Positions 53,445 through 62,264 of a stretch of DNA of 64,000 bases are shown here, in pieces. The notes beneath the pieces were generated by a model, which was not told where the DNA came from, made no database searches, and was given only the letters and a program-made list of their open reading frames with translations. Location of the stretch: NCBI GenBank assembly GCA_947495135.1, contig CANLXN010000003.1, forward strand, positions 310,001 to 374,000, read 5' to 3'. Within the stretch, counting starts at the first letter, position 1. Each line of letters starts with the position of its first letter. Both the position numbers and the translations under genes were made by a program. This DNA comes from an uncultured Flavobacteriaceae bacterium. GTDB lineage: Bacteria > Bacteroidota > Bacteroidia > Flavobacteriales > Flavobacteriaceae.

Positions 53445-54236
53445 ATGAAACAAACACACCTTTATTTTGCTCTTTTCTTCTTCGGAAGTATGTTCAGCTC
53501 CTTCGCTCAAGACGGAGAAACAACACCTGCTCTTATCACAGATCGACCAGGGAATACCGAAGCGGCTGCAACTGTTCCAATTGGAAGCCTGCAAATTGAA
53601 ACCGGAGCGTATTATACAAGTTTTGAGAAAGACGAACTAAAGCTCGAATCACTTGGATATAACGGTACCGTTTTACGTTATGGAATTTTAAAAAATCTTG
53701 AAATGCGGCTTGCATGGAGTTTTGAAGAGGGTCGAGCTTCCTTCATGGGAGATAGATTCGATAATGTAACTAGTGGTTTTTCTCCTTTATTAGCTGGAGT
53801 TAAAGTTGGTATTACCGAAGAAAACGGACTCCTCCCAACTATTGGGTTTGTTGGATATTTAGTGTTGCCATTTACCGCCTCAACAGATTATCGCCCAGAG
53901 AACACTGGTGTTGATTTTACTTTTGCTTTCAATCATACACTTAGCGAGAACTCAAGTTTGGCCTATAACTTAGGTGCCGAATGGGGAAATGATTCTCCCG
54001 AGGCCGCCTACACCTATACCCTACTTTATGGATACAGCATCTCCGATCGATTTGGCGCCTTTGCAGAAATCTACGGAGATTTCCCAGAAGACAACAAAGC
54101 AAATCATCTATGGGATGCCGGAATTACCTATTTAGTAAAGGACAATTTACAACTAGATGCCGCGGTTGGTACTAGTATTACTGAAGGTCAAGACCTTCTC
54201 GTAAGCGTTGGACTATCCTATCGCATACCAAAATAA
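53445..54236 (+). CDS. outer-membrane beta-barrel, MetA/phenol-degradation transporter-like (copy 1)
   Basis: A 263-residue protein with signal peptide (ending SFAQ, ~22). The mature part begins with LITDRPGNTEAAATVPIGSLQIETG, a hallmark of the PF13557-type small outer-membrane barrels, followed by 12 or so amphipathic strands and GLSYRIPK at the end. It starts one base after the repressor stop and has a close paralogue of equal length next to it. Its operon suggests passage of a metal ion or metal complex across the outer membrane, which is inference. Confidence 0.85.
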   Translation: MKQTHLYFALFFFGSMFSSFAQDGETTPALITDRPGNTEAAATVPIGSLQIETGAYYTSFEKDELKLESLGYNGTVLRYGILKNLEMRLAWSFEEGRASFMGDRFDNVTSGFSPLLAGVKVGITEENGLLPTIGFVGYLVLPFTASTDYRPENTGVDFTFAFNHTLSENSSLAYNLGAEWGNDSPEAAYTYTLLYGYSISDRFGAFAEIYGDFPEDNKANHLWDAGITYLVKDNLQLDAAVGTSITEGQDLLVSVGLSYRIPK

Positions 54237-54298
54237 CAGAGAGCCTATTTGGGCATACTCTATAAGAAATAGCGAACAAACTATACAAACTACTTCAT

Positions 54299-55090
54299 AT
54301 GAGACTTACTTACTTAAAATTTGCAATGGTGCTTTTTGGAGGTATTTGGTGTTCTTTTGCCCAAGAAACAGACGTTTCACCAGAATTAATTACTGATAGA
54401 CCAGATGCTACCGAAGCACCCTCCACTGTTCCTTTAGGGACTTTGCAAATTGAAACTGGGGCGTTTTACACCAGCTTCGAAAAAGAATCAATTAAACAAG
54501 AAGTACTTGCTTACAACACCACTTTATTGCGTTATGGAATCCTTAAAAACCTCGAATTACGTTTAGGTTGGAATTTTGAGGAAGGTCGCACCTCTTTTAA
54601 CGGAGCGCAATTAGACAATATAAGTAGCGGCTTGTCACCACTTTTAGCAGGTGTTAAAATTAACATCACCGAAGAAAACGGCGCCATGCCTACGATTGGA
54701 TTAATAGGTCATATTTTTCTTCCATTTTCAGCAGCAACAGACTATCGCCCAGAAACTACTGGAGTGGATTTTAGATTCGCTTTCGATCACACCTTGAGTG
54801 AGAAATCCACTATTGCTTATAATATTGGAGCACAATGGGGGAACGACTCGCCAGAAGCTGCTTACATCTATACGGTTGCTTATGGATACAGTATGACCGA
54901 TAAACTCGGTTTTTATGCAGAATTGTACGGGGATTTTCCTGAAGACAACAAAGCAAATCATCTCTGGGATGCGGGGGTTACCTATTTAGTGAAAAATAAT
55001 TTACAGTTGGACGCCACCATAGGAACCAGCATTACGGAAGGTCAAGACCTTTTAATAAGTGCAGGTTTGAGCTATCGAATACCTAAATAA
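54299..55090 (+). CDS. outer-membrane beta-barrel, MetA/phenol-degradation transporter-like (copy 2)
   Basis: A 263-residue paralogue of the previous gene with the same blocks in the same places: LITDRPDATEAPSTVPLGTLQIETG, LRYGILKNLELRLGWNFEEGR, GDFPEDNKANHLWDAGVTYLV and GLSYRIPK. Identical length and near-collinear sequence show a recent tandem duplication. The spacing (62 bp before, 28 bp after) keeps it within the metal-uptake operon. Confidence 0.85.
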   Translation: MRLTYLKFAMVLFGGIWCSFAQETDVSPELITDRPDATEAPSTVPLGTLQIETGAFYTSFEKESIKQEVLAYNTTLLRYGILKNLELRLGWNFEEGRTSFNGAQLDNISSGLSPLLAGVKINITEENGAMPTIGLIGHIFLPFSAATDYRPETTGVDFRFAFDHTLSEKSTIAYNIGAQWGNDSPEAAYIYTVAYGYSMTDKLGFYAELYGDFPEDNKANHLWDAGVTYLVKNNLQLDATIGTSITEGQDLLISAGLSYRIPK

Positions 55091-55118
55091 TAAGAATATA
55101 TACCAAGAACTGAAGTGT

Positions 55119-56030
55119 ATGAAAAAGGCAGGAATATTAATTATTACCCTACTCACATTAGTAGGCTGTAAGAATGATCAAAAGAAGCTGGACAAACTCA
55201 ATGTAGTGACTACCACTTCCATGATCACCGACATGGTTAAAAACATTGGAGGGGATCTTATAGAAATAAATGGCCTCATGGGAGCTGGTGTGGATCCTCA
55301 CCTATACAAAGCAAGTGAGGGAGATGTGTCGAAATTATTCAATGCAGATATTATTTTCTATAATGGTTTGCACTTGGAAGGGAAATTGGTAGAAGTATTC
55401 GAAAAAATGGAAGGTACTTCTAAAAAGCAAGTTGCTTTGGGAGAGGTCTTGGACAAAAGTGGCCTTATTGGGTCTGAATATTTTGCATCTAATTACGATC
55501 CACATGTTTGGTTCAATATTCAATATTTTAAGGAGTTTGCGAAAACAGTGACTTCGACGCTTTCAGAAGAAGATCCTAAGAATGCAATTAATTATATTGA
55601 AAATGAAAAGTTATTTATAGCAAAACTAGACACCTTGGAAGCGGAAATAAAAGAGACCATTAATACGTTGGCCAAAGAGAAAAGAATCTTAGTAACCGCG
55701 CATGATGCTTTTAATTACTTCGGAAAAGCCTACAACTTTGAGGTAGTCGGGCTTCAGGGACTCTCGACGGCTACTGAAGCAGGAGTTAAAGACGTTCAAA
55801 GGCTTTCAGAATTTATTATTGAAAATGAGGTAAAAGCTATTTTCGTTGAAAGTTCAGTTCCCAGAAGAACAATTGAAGCCCTTCAGCAGGCCGTAAAGTC
55901 TAAAGGCCACGAGGTAATTATTGGAGGTTCTCTTTACAGCGACGCATTAGGAGACACCGGAACCGAAGAAGGGACCTATATTGGGATGTTTAGATATAAT
56001 GTAAACACCATTGTCAACGCCCTAAAATAA
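55119..56030 (+). CDS. metal ABC transporter substrate-binding lipoprotein (TroA/ZnuA type)
   Basis: A 303-residue lipoprotein (lipobox LVGC, C17). The metal ligands of the cluster A-I family are visible: H61 in [10 protein letters not shown]129 in YDPHVWF, H195 in [10 protein letters not shown] and D275 in LYSDALG. His at the third position is TroA/ZnuA-like; typical manganese-only proteins such as PsaA have Glu there. [13 protein letters not shown] and VESSVPRRT are family segments. It overlaps the ATPase start by one base. Confidence 0.9.
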   Translation: MKKAGILIITLLTLVGCKNDQKKLDKLNVVTTTSMITDMVKNIGGDLIEINGLMGAGVDPHLYKASEGDVSKLFNADIIFYNGLHLEGKLVEVFEKMEGTSKKQVALGEVLDKSGLIGSEYFASNYDPHVWFNIQYFKEFAKTVTSTLSEEDPKNAINYIENEKLFIAKLDTLEAEIKETINTLAKEKRILVTAHDAFNYFGKAYNFEVVGLQGLSTATEAGVKDVQRLSEFIIENEVKAIFVESSVPRRTIEALQQAVKSKGHEVIIGGSLYSDALGDTGTEEGTYIGMFRYNVNTIVNALK

Positions 56031-56764
56031 TGGAAAAAATAGCTGTTCAAATAGACGATCTGACGGTAGCTTATAATTATAAGCCCGTGTTGTGGGATAT
56101 AGACTTAACTATCCCTGAAGGGGTTTTAATGGCAATTGTAGGTCCAAACGGCGCTGGCAAATCTACCTTAATTAAAGCTATTTTAGGAATTATCAAACCC
56201 ATAGCGGGCAGTGTAACCATTTACGGTAAAGCCTATACAGATCAACGAAAGCTAGTAGCTTACGTTCCTCAAAAAGGTAGTGTAGATTGGGACTTTCCAA
56301 CAACCGCATTAGACGTTGTAATGATGGGAACTTACGGCCAACTGGGTTGGATAAGACGCCCAGGGCAAAAAGAAAAGAAGGCTTCATTAGAGGCCTTAGA
56401 AAAAGTAGGAATGCTCTCTTTTAAGAATAGACAAATTAGCCAGCTAAGTGGAGGGCAGCAGCAGCGGGTGTTTTTAGCAAGAGCATTGGTTCAAAACGCT
56501 TCCATTTATTTTATGGATGAACCCTTTCAAGGCGTTGATGCTACTACAGAAATTGCAATTATTAATATCCTTAAGGAACTTCGAAAAGCAGGAAAAACAG
56601 TTATTGTAGTACATCACGACCTACAAACTGTTCCGGAATATTTCGATTGGGTAACTTTTTTAAATGTAAAAAAGATCGCTACCGGTCCAGTAAAACAGAT
56701 TTTTAATGACGATAACCTTACCAAAACCTATGGGATCAATTACAAGGTGGCGGTAAATAAATAA
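56030..56764 (+). CDS. metal ABC transporter ATP-binding protein
   Basis: A 244-residue ATPase: Walker [10 protein letters not shown] (38-46), Q loop in [13 protein letters not shown], signature [15 protein letters not shown], Walker B IYFMDEPF and switch VVHHDL. The YVPQ...DWDFP Q-loop region is typical of Mn/Zn/Fe transporters (MntB/TroB/ZnuC). It follows the binding-protein gene with a one-base overlap and precedes two permease genes. Confidence 0.95.
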   Translation: MEKIAVQIDDLTVAYNYKPVLWDIDLTIPEGVLMAIVGPNGAGKSTLIKAILGIIKPIAGSVTIYGKAYTDQRKLVAYVPQKGSVDWDFPTTALDVVMMGTYGQLGWIRRPGQKEKKASLEALEKVGMLSFKNRQISQLSGGQQQRVFLARALVQNASIYFMDEPFQGVDATTEIAIINILKELRKAGKTVIVVHHDLQTVPEYFDWVTFLNVKKIATGPVKQIFNDDNLTKTYGINYKVAVNK

Positions 56765-56805
56765 TCAAAAATTGAATCACAACAAGTGGTTTTAGCAATT
56801 TTAAA

Positions 56806-57930
56806 ATGACAATAACAGAATACTTCGAACTTGTCTTCACAGATTACACCCTAAGGACCATTACTTTGGGCACAGCTGTCTTGGGAGCTATTTCGGGTAT
56901 GCTAGGTAGTTTTGCAGTCTTGAGAAAGCAAAGTTTATTAGGGGATGCTATTTCCCATGCCGCCCTTCCCGGAATTGCCATTGCTTTTTTGATAACAGGA
57001 ACAAAAGACACTAATATCCTTATGCTGGGAGCCTTGGTTAGCGGACTTATTGGCACCTTTTGGATTCGTGGAATTATCACGAAAACACATCTTAAAACAG
57101 ACACAGCCCTAGGGCTTATACTTTCGCTCTTTTTCGGATTCGGGATGCTTTTACTCACCTTCATTCAGAAACAACCCAATGCGAATCAGGCAGGGCTGGA
57201 TAAGTATTTATTTGGCCAGGCTGCTACTTTGGTTGAAAAAGATGTCATTCTCATGGTAATTGTTACGGCTATTTGTTTGTTTATTTTGCTTCTTTTTTGG
57301 AAAGAGTTTAAAATCTTGTTATTTGATGAAGACTATACTAGAACACTTGGCTTTAACACCCGTTTTATAGATATTCTCATTACCTTCTTTATTGTCTTAG
57401 CAATTGTTCTAGGACTACAAACCGTAGGGGTAGTTTTGATGAGTGCATTGTTATTAGCTCCTGCCGCTGCGGCAAGGCAATGGACTAATAAATTGAGCGT
57501 AATGGTGACGCTTGCGGCTATATTTGGAGCATTTTCTGGAGTCTTTGGAACTGCCATTAGCGCAAGTCAGAACAACCTATCTACCGGGCCTGTTGTAGTA
57601 CTTGTTGCGGCAGTATTCGTTTTGTTCTCATTTATTTTCTCTCCTGAAAGGGGAATTTTATTTAGAGAACTTCGCTTTAGAAAGAACAGAAGAGACCTTC
57701 AGTTACAGAAAACCTTACAGTTTATGTACGGTATCGCTAAAACGCATGAAAATATCTCCCATCCGCACGCCATTAAGATTCTGAATAATTTTCAAGGTTT
57801 TACTAAAAAAACACTACAAGAATTGGAAGAAAAGGACTGGATTGAACTTAACGGCCAACAATGGGCTATGACCAACGAAGGTTTTACTGCTGCAGAAAAT
57901 TTGTACAACCAACAAGTTCCCAATGTCTAG
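56806..57930 (+). CDS. metal ABC transporter permease with C-terminal winged-helix-like tail (1)
   Basis: A 374-residue permease. About eight to nine helices span ~15-285 with ABC-3 family blocks GMLGSFAVLRKQSLLGDAISH, HAALPGIAIAFL and LGLQTVGVVLMSALLLAPAA. The last ~85 residues are soluble: LQFMYGIAKTHENISHPHAI, LQELEEKDWIELNGQQWAMTNEG. This tail looks like the winged-helix end of a DtxR-type regulator. Its last 8 bases overlap the second permease. Confidence 0.9.
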   Translation: MTITEYFELVFTDYTLRTITLGTAVLGAISGMLGSFAVLRKQSLLGDAISHAALPGIAIAFLITGTKDTNILMLGALVSGLIGTFWIRGIITKTHLKTDTALGLILSLFFGFGMLLLTFIQKQPNANQAGLDKYLFGQAATLVEKDVILMVIVTAICLFILLLFWKEFKILLFDEDYTRTLGFNTRFIDILITFFIVLAIVLGLQTVGVVLMSALLLAPAAAARQWTNKLSVMVTLAAIFGAFSGVFGTAISASQNNLSTGPVVVLVAAVFVLFSFIFSPERGILFRELRFRKNRRDLQLQKTLQFMYGIAKTHENISHPHAIKILNNFQGFTKKTLQELEEKDWIELNGQQWAMTNEGFTAAENLYNQQVPNV

Positions 57931-59086
57931 CCCGCAAATAGAAATACAACTAATAGCTGCGGTTGTTGCAGTAGCCTGTGCTATTCCAGGTGTGTTTTTG
58001 GTGCTTCGCAAAATGGCACTTATAAGCGATGCTATTAGTCATTCCATCCTTCCTGGTATTGTTTTAGGGTTCTTCATTACTCAGGACCTTAATTCTCCAT
58101 TATTAATTTTACTAGCTGCCTTTTCAGGTGTAATTACAGTGGTGTTGGTAGAGTGGATTCAAAAAACAGGGCTGGTAAAAGAAGATACTGCCATTGGCTT
58201 GGTCTTTCCCGCTTTGTTCAGTATTGGTGTGATTATGATTGCAAAAAATGCCAACGACGTACATCTAGATGTAGATGCGGTTTTGCTAGGAGAACTTGCC
58301 TTTGCTCCTTTTGACCGCCTCTTACTATGGGAAATGGATTTAGGTCCAAAATCTCTTTGGATTATGGGTATTATTCTATTCACAACTCTTATCCTCTTTT
58401 TTACTTTTTTTAAAGAACTAAAAGTGAGCACATTTGATGCAGGCCTCTCCTCCGCATTAGGAATTTCACCTATAATTATGCATTATGGCCTCATGTCTGT
58501 TTCTTCCGTGACGGTAGTAGGTGCTTTCGACGCTGTTGGGGCTATTTTAGTAGTTGCCCTTATGATTGCACCTGCAGCAACGGCTTATTTACTAACCAGT
58601 GATCTTAAAAAATTAACTTTATTAGCTGTAGCCATTGGAGTCTTTTCAGCCATTGGCGGATATTGGATGGCACATTGGCTGGACGCATCCATTTCTGGCT
58701 CCATGACCACCGTTCTGGGAATTGTATTTCTACTGGTCTACCTATTTGCTCCGCGTAGAGGACTTATTTCAGTACTTTACAGGCAAAAACAGCAACGTAC
58801 GGAGGTTTCATTACTCACCTTTCTCCTTCATTTAAACAATCATTCTGAAGAAGAAAACGAACGGCACATTAACCATCACAACGAACATATTAATTGGCAA
58901 AAAGTGAGGTCCAAAACTGTTTTAGACTTGGCCCTTAAAAACAATATGGTCTCTGTAGAAAATTCGATTGTATCTCTCACCATAAAGGGAAAAGAATTTA
59001 CAGATTTGGCTTTAGAATACATCATCACCAATAAGAACGAGAATATAGAACACATGAAAGACGACTTCTTCCTTTTTCGAGGTTGA
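57923..59086 (+). CDS. metal ABC transporter permease with His-rich, winged-helix-like tail (2)
   Basis: A 387-residue permease with ABC-3 blocks GVFLVLRKMALISDAISHSILPGIVLG, VGAFDAVGAILVVALMIAPAATAY. After ~285 residues a soluble tail begins with a His-rich stretch (HLNNHSEEENERHINHHNEH, seven His in 20 residues), then KVRSKTVLDLALKNNMV and IVSLTIKGKEFTDLAL, resembling a winged helix. Two different permeases in one operon are usual for heterodimeric transporters of this type (e.g. TroCD). Confidence 0.9.
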   Translation: MSSPQIEIQLIAAVVAVACAIPGVFLVLRKMALISDAISHSILPGIVLGFFITQDLNSPLLILLAAFSGVITVVLVEWIQKTGLVKEDTAIGLVFPALFSIGVIMIAKNANDVHLDVDAVLLGELAFAPFDRLLLWEMDLGPKSLWIMGIILFTTLILFFTFFKELKVSTFDAGLSSALGISPIIMHYGLMSVSSVTVVGAFDAVGAILVVALMIAPAATAYLLTSDLKKLTLLAVAIGVFSAIGGYWMAHWLDASISGSMTTVLGIVFLLVYLFAPRRGLISVLYRQKQQRTEVSLLTFLLHLNNHSEEENERHINHHNEHINWQKVRSKTVLDLALKNNMVSVENSIVSLTIKGKEFTDLALEYIITNKNENIEHMKDDFFLFRG

Positions 59087-59136
59087 TTAATTTGGCACAG
59101 TTTTTCCAGTATCTTTAACAAATTAAATCTATCATC

Positions 59137-59544
59137 ATGAAAAAATTATTCTTCACTCTACTGTTTTTATGCTCGGCACTGCTGGTTGCTCAAGAAAAAA
59201 GTGCAGTTGCTCCCCAAATTGGTATAAAAGTTCCATTAGGAGATACGGTGATTCTAGACGGTCTCCATATTCAGTTTATGGAGGTGCTTGAAGACTCTCG
59301 TTGTCCATCAGATGTTCAATGCGTTTGGGCGGGACAAGCTAAAGTGAAAGTCTTGGTAACTCGTGGGGATAAGACCTCAGACATTTCAGAAATTATTTTC
59401 GGAGGAAAATCAGATCGTAGATTAGGTACGATAGATGGTTTTCATATTGAAGCCATTGCCCTTAGTCCCTATCCAGAATCTTCTACAGTAGGAAAATTAG
59501 ATTACGCTTTAATTATCAAGAAGAGTGCTATTGTGGAAGACTAG
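59137..59544 (+). CDS. secreted small protein with CPxxxxCxWxG motif
   Basis: A 135-residue secreted protein (signal peptide ending at LLVAQ, ~19). The mature part is beta-rich with a clear conserved block EDSRCPSDVQCVWAGQAKVKV, seen in many small bacterial envelope proteins of unknown function; the two cysteines probably form a disulfide. Its tail overlaps the short FeoB-associated gene on the other strand by 4 bp. It could be the last gene of the metal-uptake unit (50-bp gap), but it may have its own promoter. Confidence 0.75.
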   Translation: MKKLFFTLLFLCSALLVAQEKSAVAPQIGIKVPLGDTVILDGLHIQFMEVLEDSRCPSDVQCVWAGQAKVKVLVTRGDKTSDISEIIFGGKSDRRLGTIDGFHIEAIALSPYPESSTVGKLDYALIIKKSAIVED

Positions 59545-59699
59545 TGACATCCACAATCTTTGTTTCCACATTTTGTTTTACCACCATCTAACGTCCCTGT
59601 GGATTTTCCGCGAGTTTCGAAAATAGGGTTCCACACAAATTTTTTCAGTAAAAAACCTGCGGCAATACAAAAGGTGCTAATAACAAGGATAGTTTGCAT
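59541..59699 (-). CDS. FeoB-associated Cys-rich membrane protein
   Basis: A 52-residue protein: one N-terminal membrane helix (MQTILVISTFCIAAGFLL), basic KK, then a soluble tail ending in CGNKDCGCH. This is the pattern of the short FeoB-associated Cys-rich membrane proteins found next to feoB in Bacteroidota. Its start is 16 bp after the FeoB stop and its last four bases overlap the convergent secreted-protein gene. It is likely co-transcribed with feoAB and may bind iron or electrons through the cysteines; that role is inferred. Confidence 0.8.
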   Translation of the reverse strand: MQTILVISTFCIAAGFLLKKFVWNPIFETRGKSTGTLDGGKTKCGNKDCGCH

Positions 59700-59715
59700 A
59701 GACTAAATTTACAAA

Positions 59716-61815
59716 TTATTTTAGTATCTGGTAAGCCGCCAAGGCCACTGCATACGCAATAGCACTCATTACAAATAACTGCCAAAGCGGCCACTTCCAA
59801 CTATTGGTTTCTCTTCTTACAACAGCGAGTGTACTTGCACATTGCATGGCAAATGCATAAAAAAGCAGCAGAGATATTCCACTCGCAAAGTTAAACCGCG
59901 GAGTTCCTAAAATAGGATTCACTTCTGCAGCCATTCTATTCTTAATGGTTTCTTCCTCCTCACTACCCACACTATAAATGGTAGCTAGGGTTCCAACAAA
60001 TACTTCTCTTGCCGCAAAAGAACTCACAATAGCAATACCAATTTTCCAATCGTATCCCAGTGGTTCAACAGCAGGCTCAATGGCTTTACCTACAATACCT
60101 ATATAAGATTTTTCCAACTTGAAAGCTGCAATTTTTGTGTGCATCTCTTCTTCGGAAATGTTCACATCTATGTTTTCGCTGCGCACAATCTCTTCCGCCT
60201 TATTAAAATCTCCAGGGCCATAAGACGCCAATACCCACAGTACAATAGAGATAGCCAAAATGATCTTTCCCGCACCAAGTACAAAAGATTTTGTTTTCTC
60301 GACTACGGTAATTAGTACATTTTTAGGCATAGGTAATTTATAGTTGGGCATTTCAATTACGAAAAACGTCCTACTCTTTATTTTTAAAATCCTATCCAAG
60401 AGATAAGCAGAAAAAATAGCTGCTCCAAAGCCCAGTAGGTATAAAAACATGAGTGTGAGTCCCTGATAACTAAAAATTCCAAGAACCCGTCTTTCTGGAA
60501 TAACTAAAGAAATAATAATAAGATAAACAGGTAACCTAGCCGAACAAGTAGTAAATGGGGTTACTAAAATAGTAATGAGACGTTCCTTCCAGTTCTCAAT
60601 ATTACGCGTGGCCATAATCGCAGGAATTGCACATGCCGTTCCAGAAACCAAGGGCACAACACTTTTTCCGCTTAATCCAAATCTACGCATCACTCGGTCC
60701 ATTAGGAAAACTACCCGACTCATATAACCCGATTCCTCAAGGACAGCAATGAACAGAAACAAAAAGGCGATTTGAGGAATAAAAATAATAATTCCGCCTA
60801 AACCAGGAACAATTCCTTCGGCTATGAGATTACTAAAATCTCCTGGAGGCAATGTGGTTTTACACCATTCGCTGAGTGAGGCGAAAGAAGAATCGATAAA
60901 GTCCATGGGGTAGTTACTCCAGTCAAAAATAGCTTGAAACATGAGTAATAAAATTCCGAAGAAAATAAAATAGCCCCACACTTTGTGCGTGAGAACACGA
61001 TCTAATCTCGACCGTAAATCTTTTGCATTGGCCGTATCTACTATTAACGTCTCTTTAAGCGTTTCATTAATAAATTGATACCTCTTAATTGTTTCTTGTT
61101 GCTGCAGACGCTTGAGACGACTGGTTGATTCGGTTTTAAAAGATGCCACTCCTTTAAATTGGTTTCGATCTAGTTTTCCAAAGTTAACATCCTGAGTAAT
61201 TACCAACCAAAGTTTGTACAAATCTTGATTTGGGAATGTTTTTGTAAGACGTTCAAAATATTCTGGAGCAATGATAGAGGCGTCTAAACAAGGTTTGGTC
61301 GAGATCTGTTTATAATTAGATATGAGGGTACGTAATTCTTCAAACCCAAGATTTTTTCTAGAGCTAATAAGTGCTACTCTCGTTTCTAATTTCTTTTCTA
61401 GCGCCTCTACATCCACCGAAATCGCTTTGCGTTTCATTCGATCGGACATATTGAGCGCTAAAATAGTTGGGATTCCTAAATCCTTTATTTGGGTAAAGAG
61501 CAATAAGTTTCTCTTCAAATTTTCAATATCACAAACCACCACCGCTACATCGGGGTAGTCTTTGTCATTTTTATTTAAAAGCACTTCAATCACTACGTTT
61601 TCATCCAAAGAGGAAGCGTTTAAACTGTAGGTGCCTGGCAAGTCTAAAACATGTGCTTTTACACCGCGATCAAGTTTACAGATTCCTTCTTTTTTTTCGA
61701 CCGTGATTCCTGGGTAATTACCTACTTTCTGGTTGAGACCAGTTAGTCTATTAAATACTGAGGTCTTTCCAGTATTCGGATTTCCGAGAAGTGCAACATT
61801 AAGCTGTTTTGCCAT
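59716..61815 (-). CDS. feoB: ferrous iron transport protein B
   Basis: A 699-residue inner-membrane Fe(II) transporter. The G domain has G1 GNPNTGKTS (11-19), G3 DLPGTYSL (58-65) and G4 NMSD. The membrane part carries the two Gate motifs and ERRVLG...; typical segments are VPLVSGTACAIPAIMATRN and PFTTCSARLPVYLI with the conserved cysteines. The last ~35 residues are membranous. It begins 3 bp after feoA and is followed by the Cys-rich partner gene. Confidence 0.95.
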   Translation of the reverse strand: MAKQLNVALLGNPNTGKTSVFNRLTGLNQKVGNYPGITVEKKEGICKLDRGVKAHVLDLPGTYSLNASSLDENVVIEVLLNKNDKDYPDVAVVVCDIENLKRNLLLFTQIKDLGIPTILALNMSDRMKRKAISVDVEALEKKLETRVALISSRKNLGFEELRTLISNYKQISTKPCLDASIIAPEYFERLTKTFPNQDLYKLWLVITQDVNFGKLDRNQFKGVASFKTESTSRLKRLQQQETIKRYQFINETLKETLIVDTANAKDLRSRLDRVLTHKVWGYFIFFGILLLMFQAIFDWSNYPMDFIDSSFASLSEWCKTTLPPGDFSNLIAEGIVPGLGGIIIFIPQIAFLFLFIAVLEESGYMSRVVFLMDRVMRRFGLSGKSVVPLVSGTACAIPAIMATRNIENWKERLITILVTPFTTCSARLPVYLIIISLVIPERRVLGIFSYQGLTLMFLYLLGFGAAIFSAYLLDRILKIKSRTFFVIEMPNYKLPMPKNVLITVVEKTKSFVLGAGKIILAISIVLWVLASYGPGDFNKAEEIVRSENIDVNISEEEMHTKIAAFKLEKSYIGIVGKAIEPAVEPLGYDWKIGIAIVSSFAAREVFVGTLATIYSVGSEEEETIKNRMAAEVNPILGTPRFNFASGISLLLFYAFAMQCASTLAVVRRETNSWKWPLWQLFVMSAIAYAVALAAYQILK

Positions 61816-61818
61816 AAG

Positions 61819-62046
61819 TTAAGGGGTCAATTCAATTTCGATGAGGGCGGCGGTCTCTTTCCGTATGGCTAGGTGGCTTCCGTTGATATTTAAATACAGT
61901 GGATCTTCAAATGGTGCAAGTTGTACCAATGTTACTTCGTTGCCCGGAAGACAGCCCATTTCAAGAAGTTTTAATGGCACCAAATCCACTGAGAACTCTT
62001 TGATAATAGCTCGTTCTCCTTTCTTCAACTGGGCAATTGTTGGCAT
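61819..62046 (-). CDS. feoA: ferrous iron transport protein A
   Basis: A 75-residue SH3-like protein (IAQLKKGERAIIKEF, LLEMGCLPGNEVTLVQLAPF, HLAIRKETAALIEI) that assists FeoB at the cytoplasmic face. It lies 3 bp upstream of feoB. A good promoter is found 31 bp before its ATG. Confidence 0.95.
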   Translation of the reverse strand: MPTIAQLKKGERAIIKEFSVDLVPLKLLEMGCLPGNEVTLVQLAPFEDPLYLNINGSHLAIRKETAALIEIELTP

Positions 62047-62076
62047 TATCTTTATTTAGATTGATTTTAAACAATA

Positions 62077-62107
62077 CAAATGTAGGGCAAAATGAAATGA
62101 ACTGCAA
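62077..62107 (-). promoter_or_regulatory. promoter of feoAB
   Basis: On the minus strand, -33 TTG (62105-62107), a 20-bp spacer and -7 TACATTTG (62077-62084). It is a full match to TTG-N17-23-TAnnTTTG and lies in a 218-bp gap after the SCO gene. Confidence 0.65.
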
Positions 62108-62264
62108 GAATAAAATTACTGGGCGATTCACGAAGATGGTAATTCTTCTTTTGACACCATATGGCCGATATCAAGTTACGTGCATTTGATGATTCTCTAT
62201 TATCTTTTGAATTATTCCAAACTAAAACTTCAGACCTCTTCAATTTCGGTTTTGGCATAAATCT

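Noticed and set aside
62067-62258. 63-codon ORF (minus strand) between the SCO gene and feoA
   Set aside because: No recognisable domain, and a full consensus feoAB promoter (62077-62107) lies inside its 3' end.
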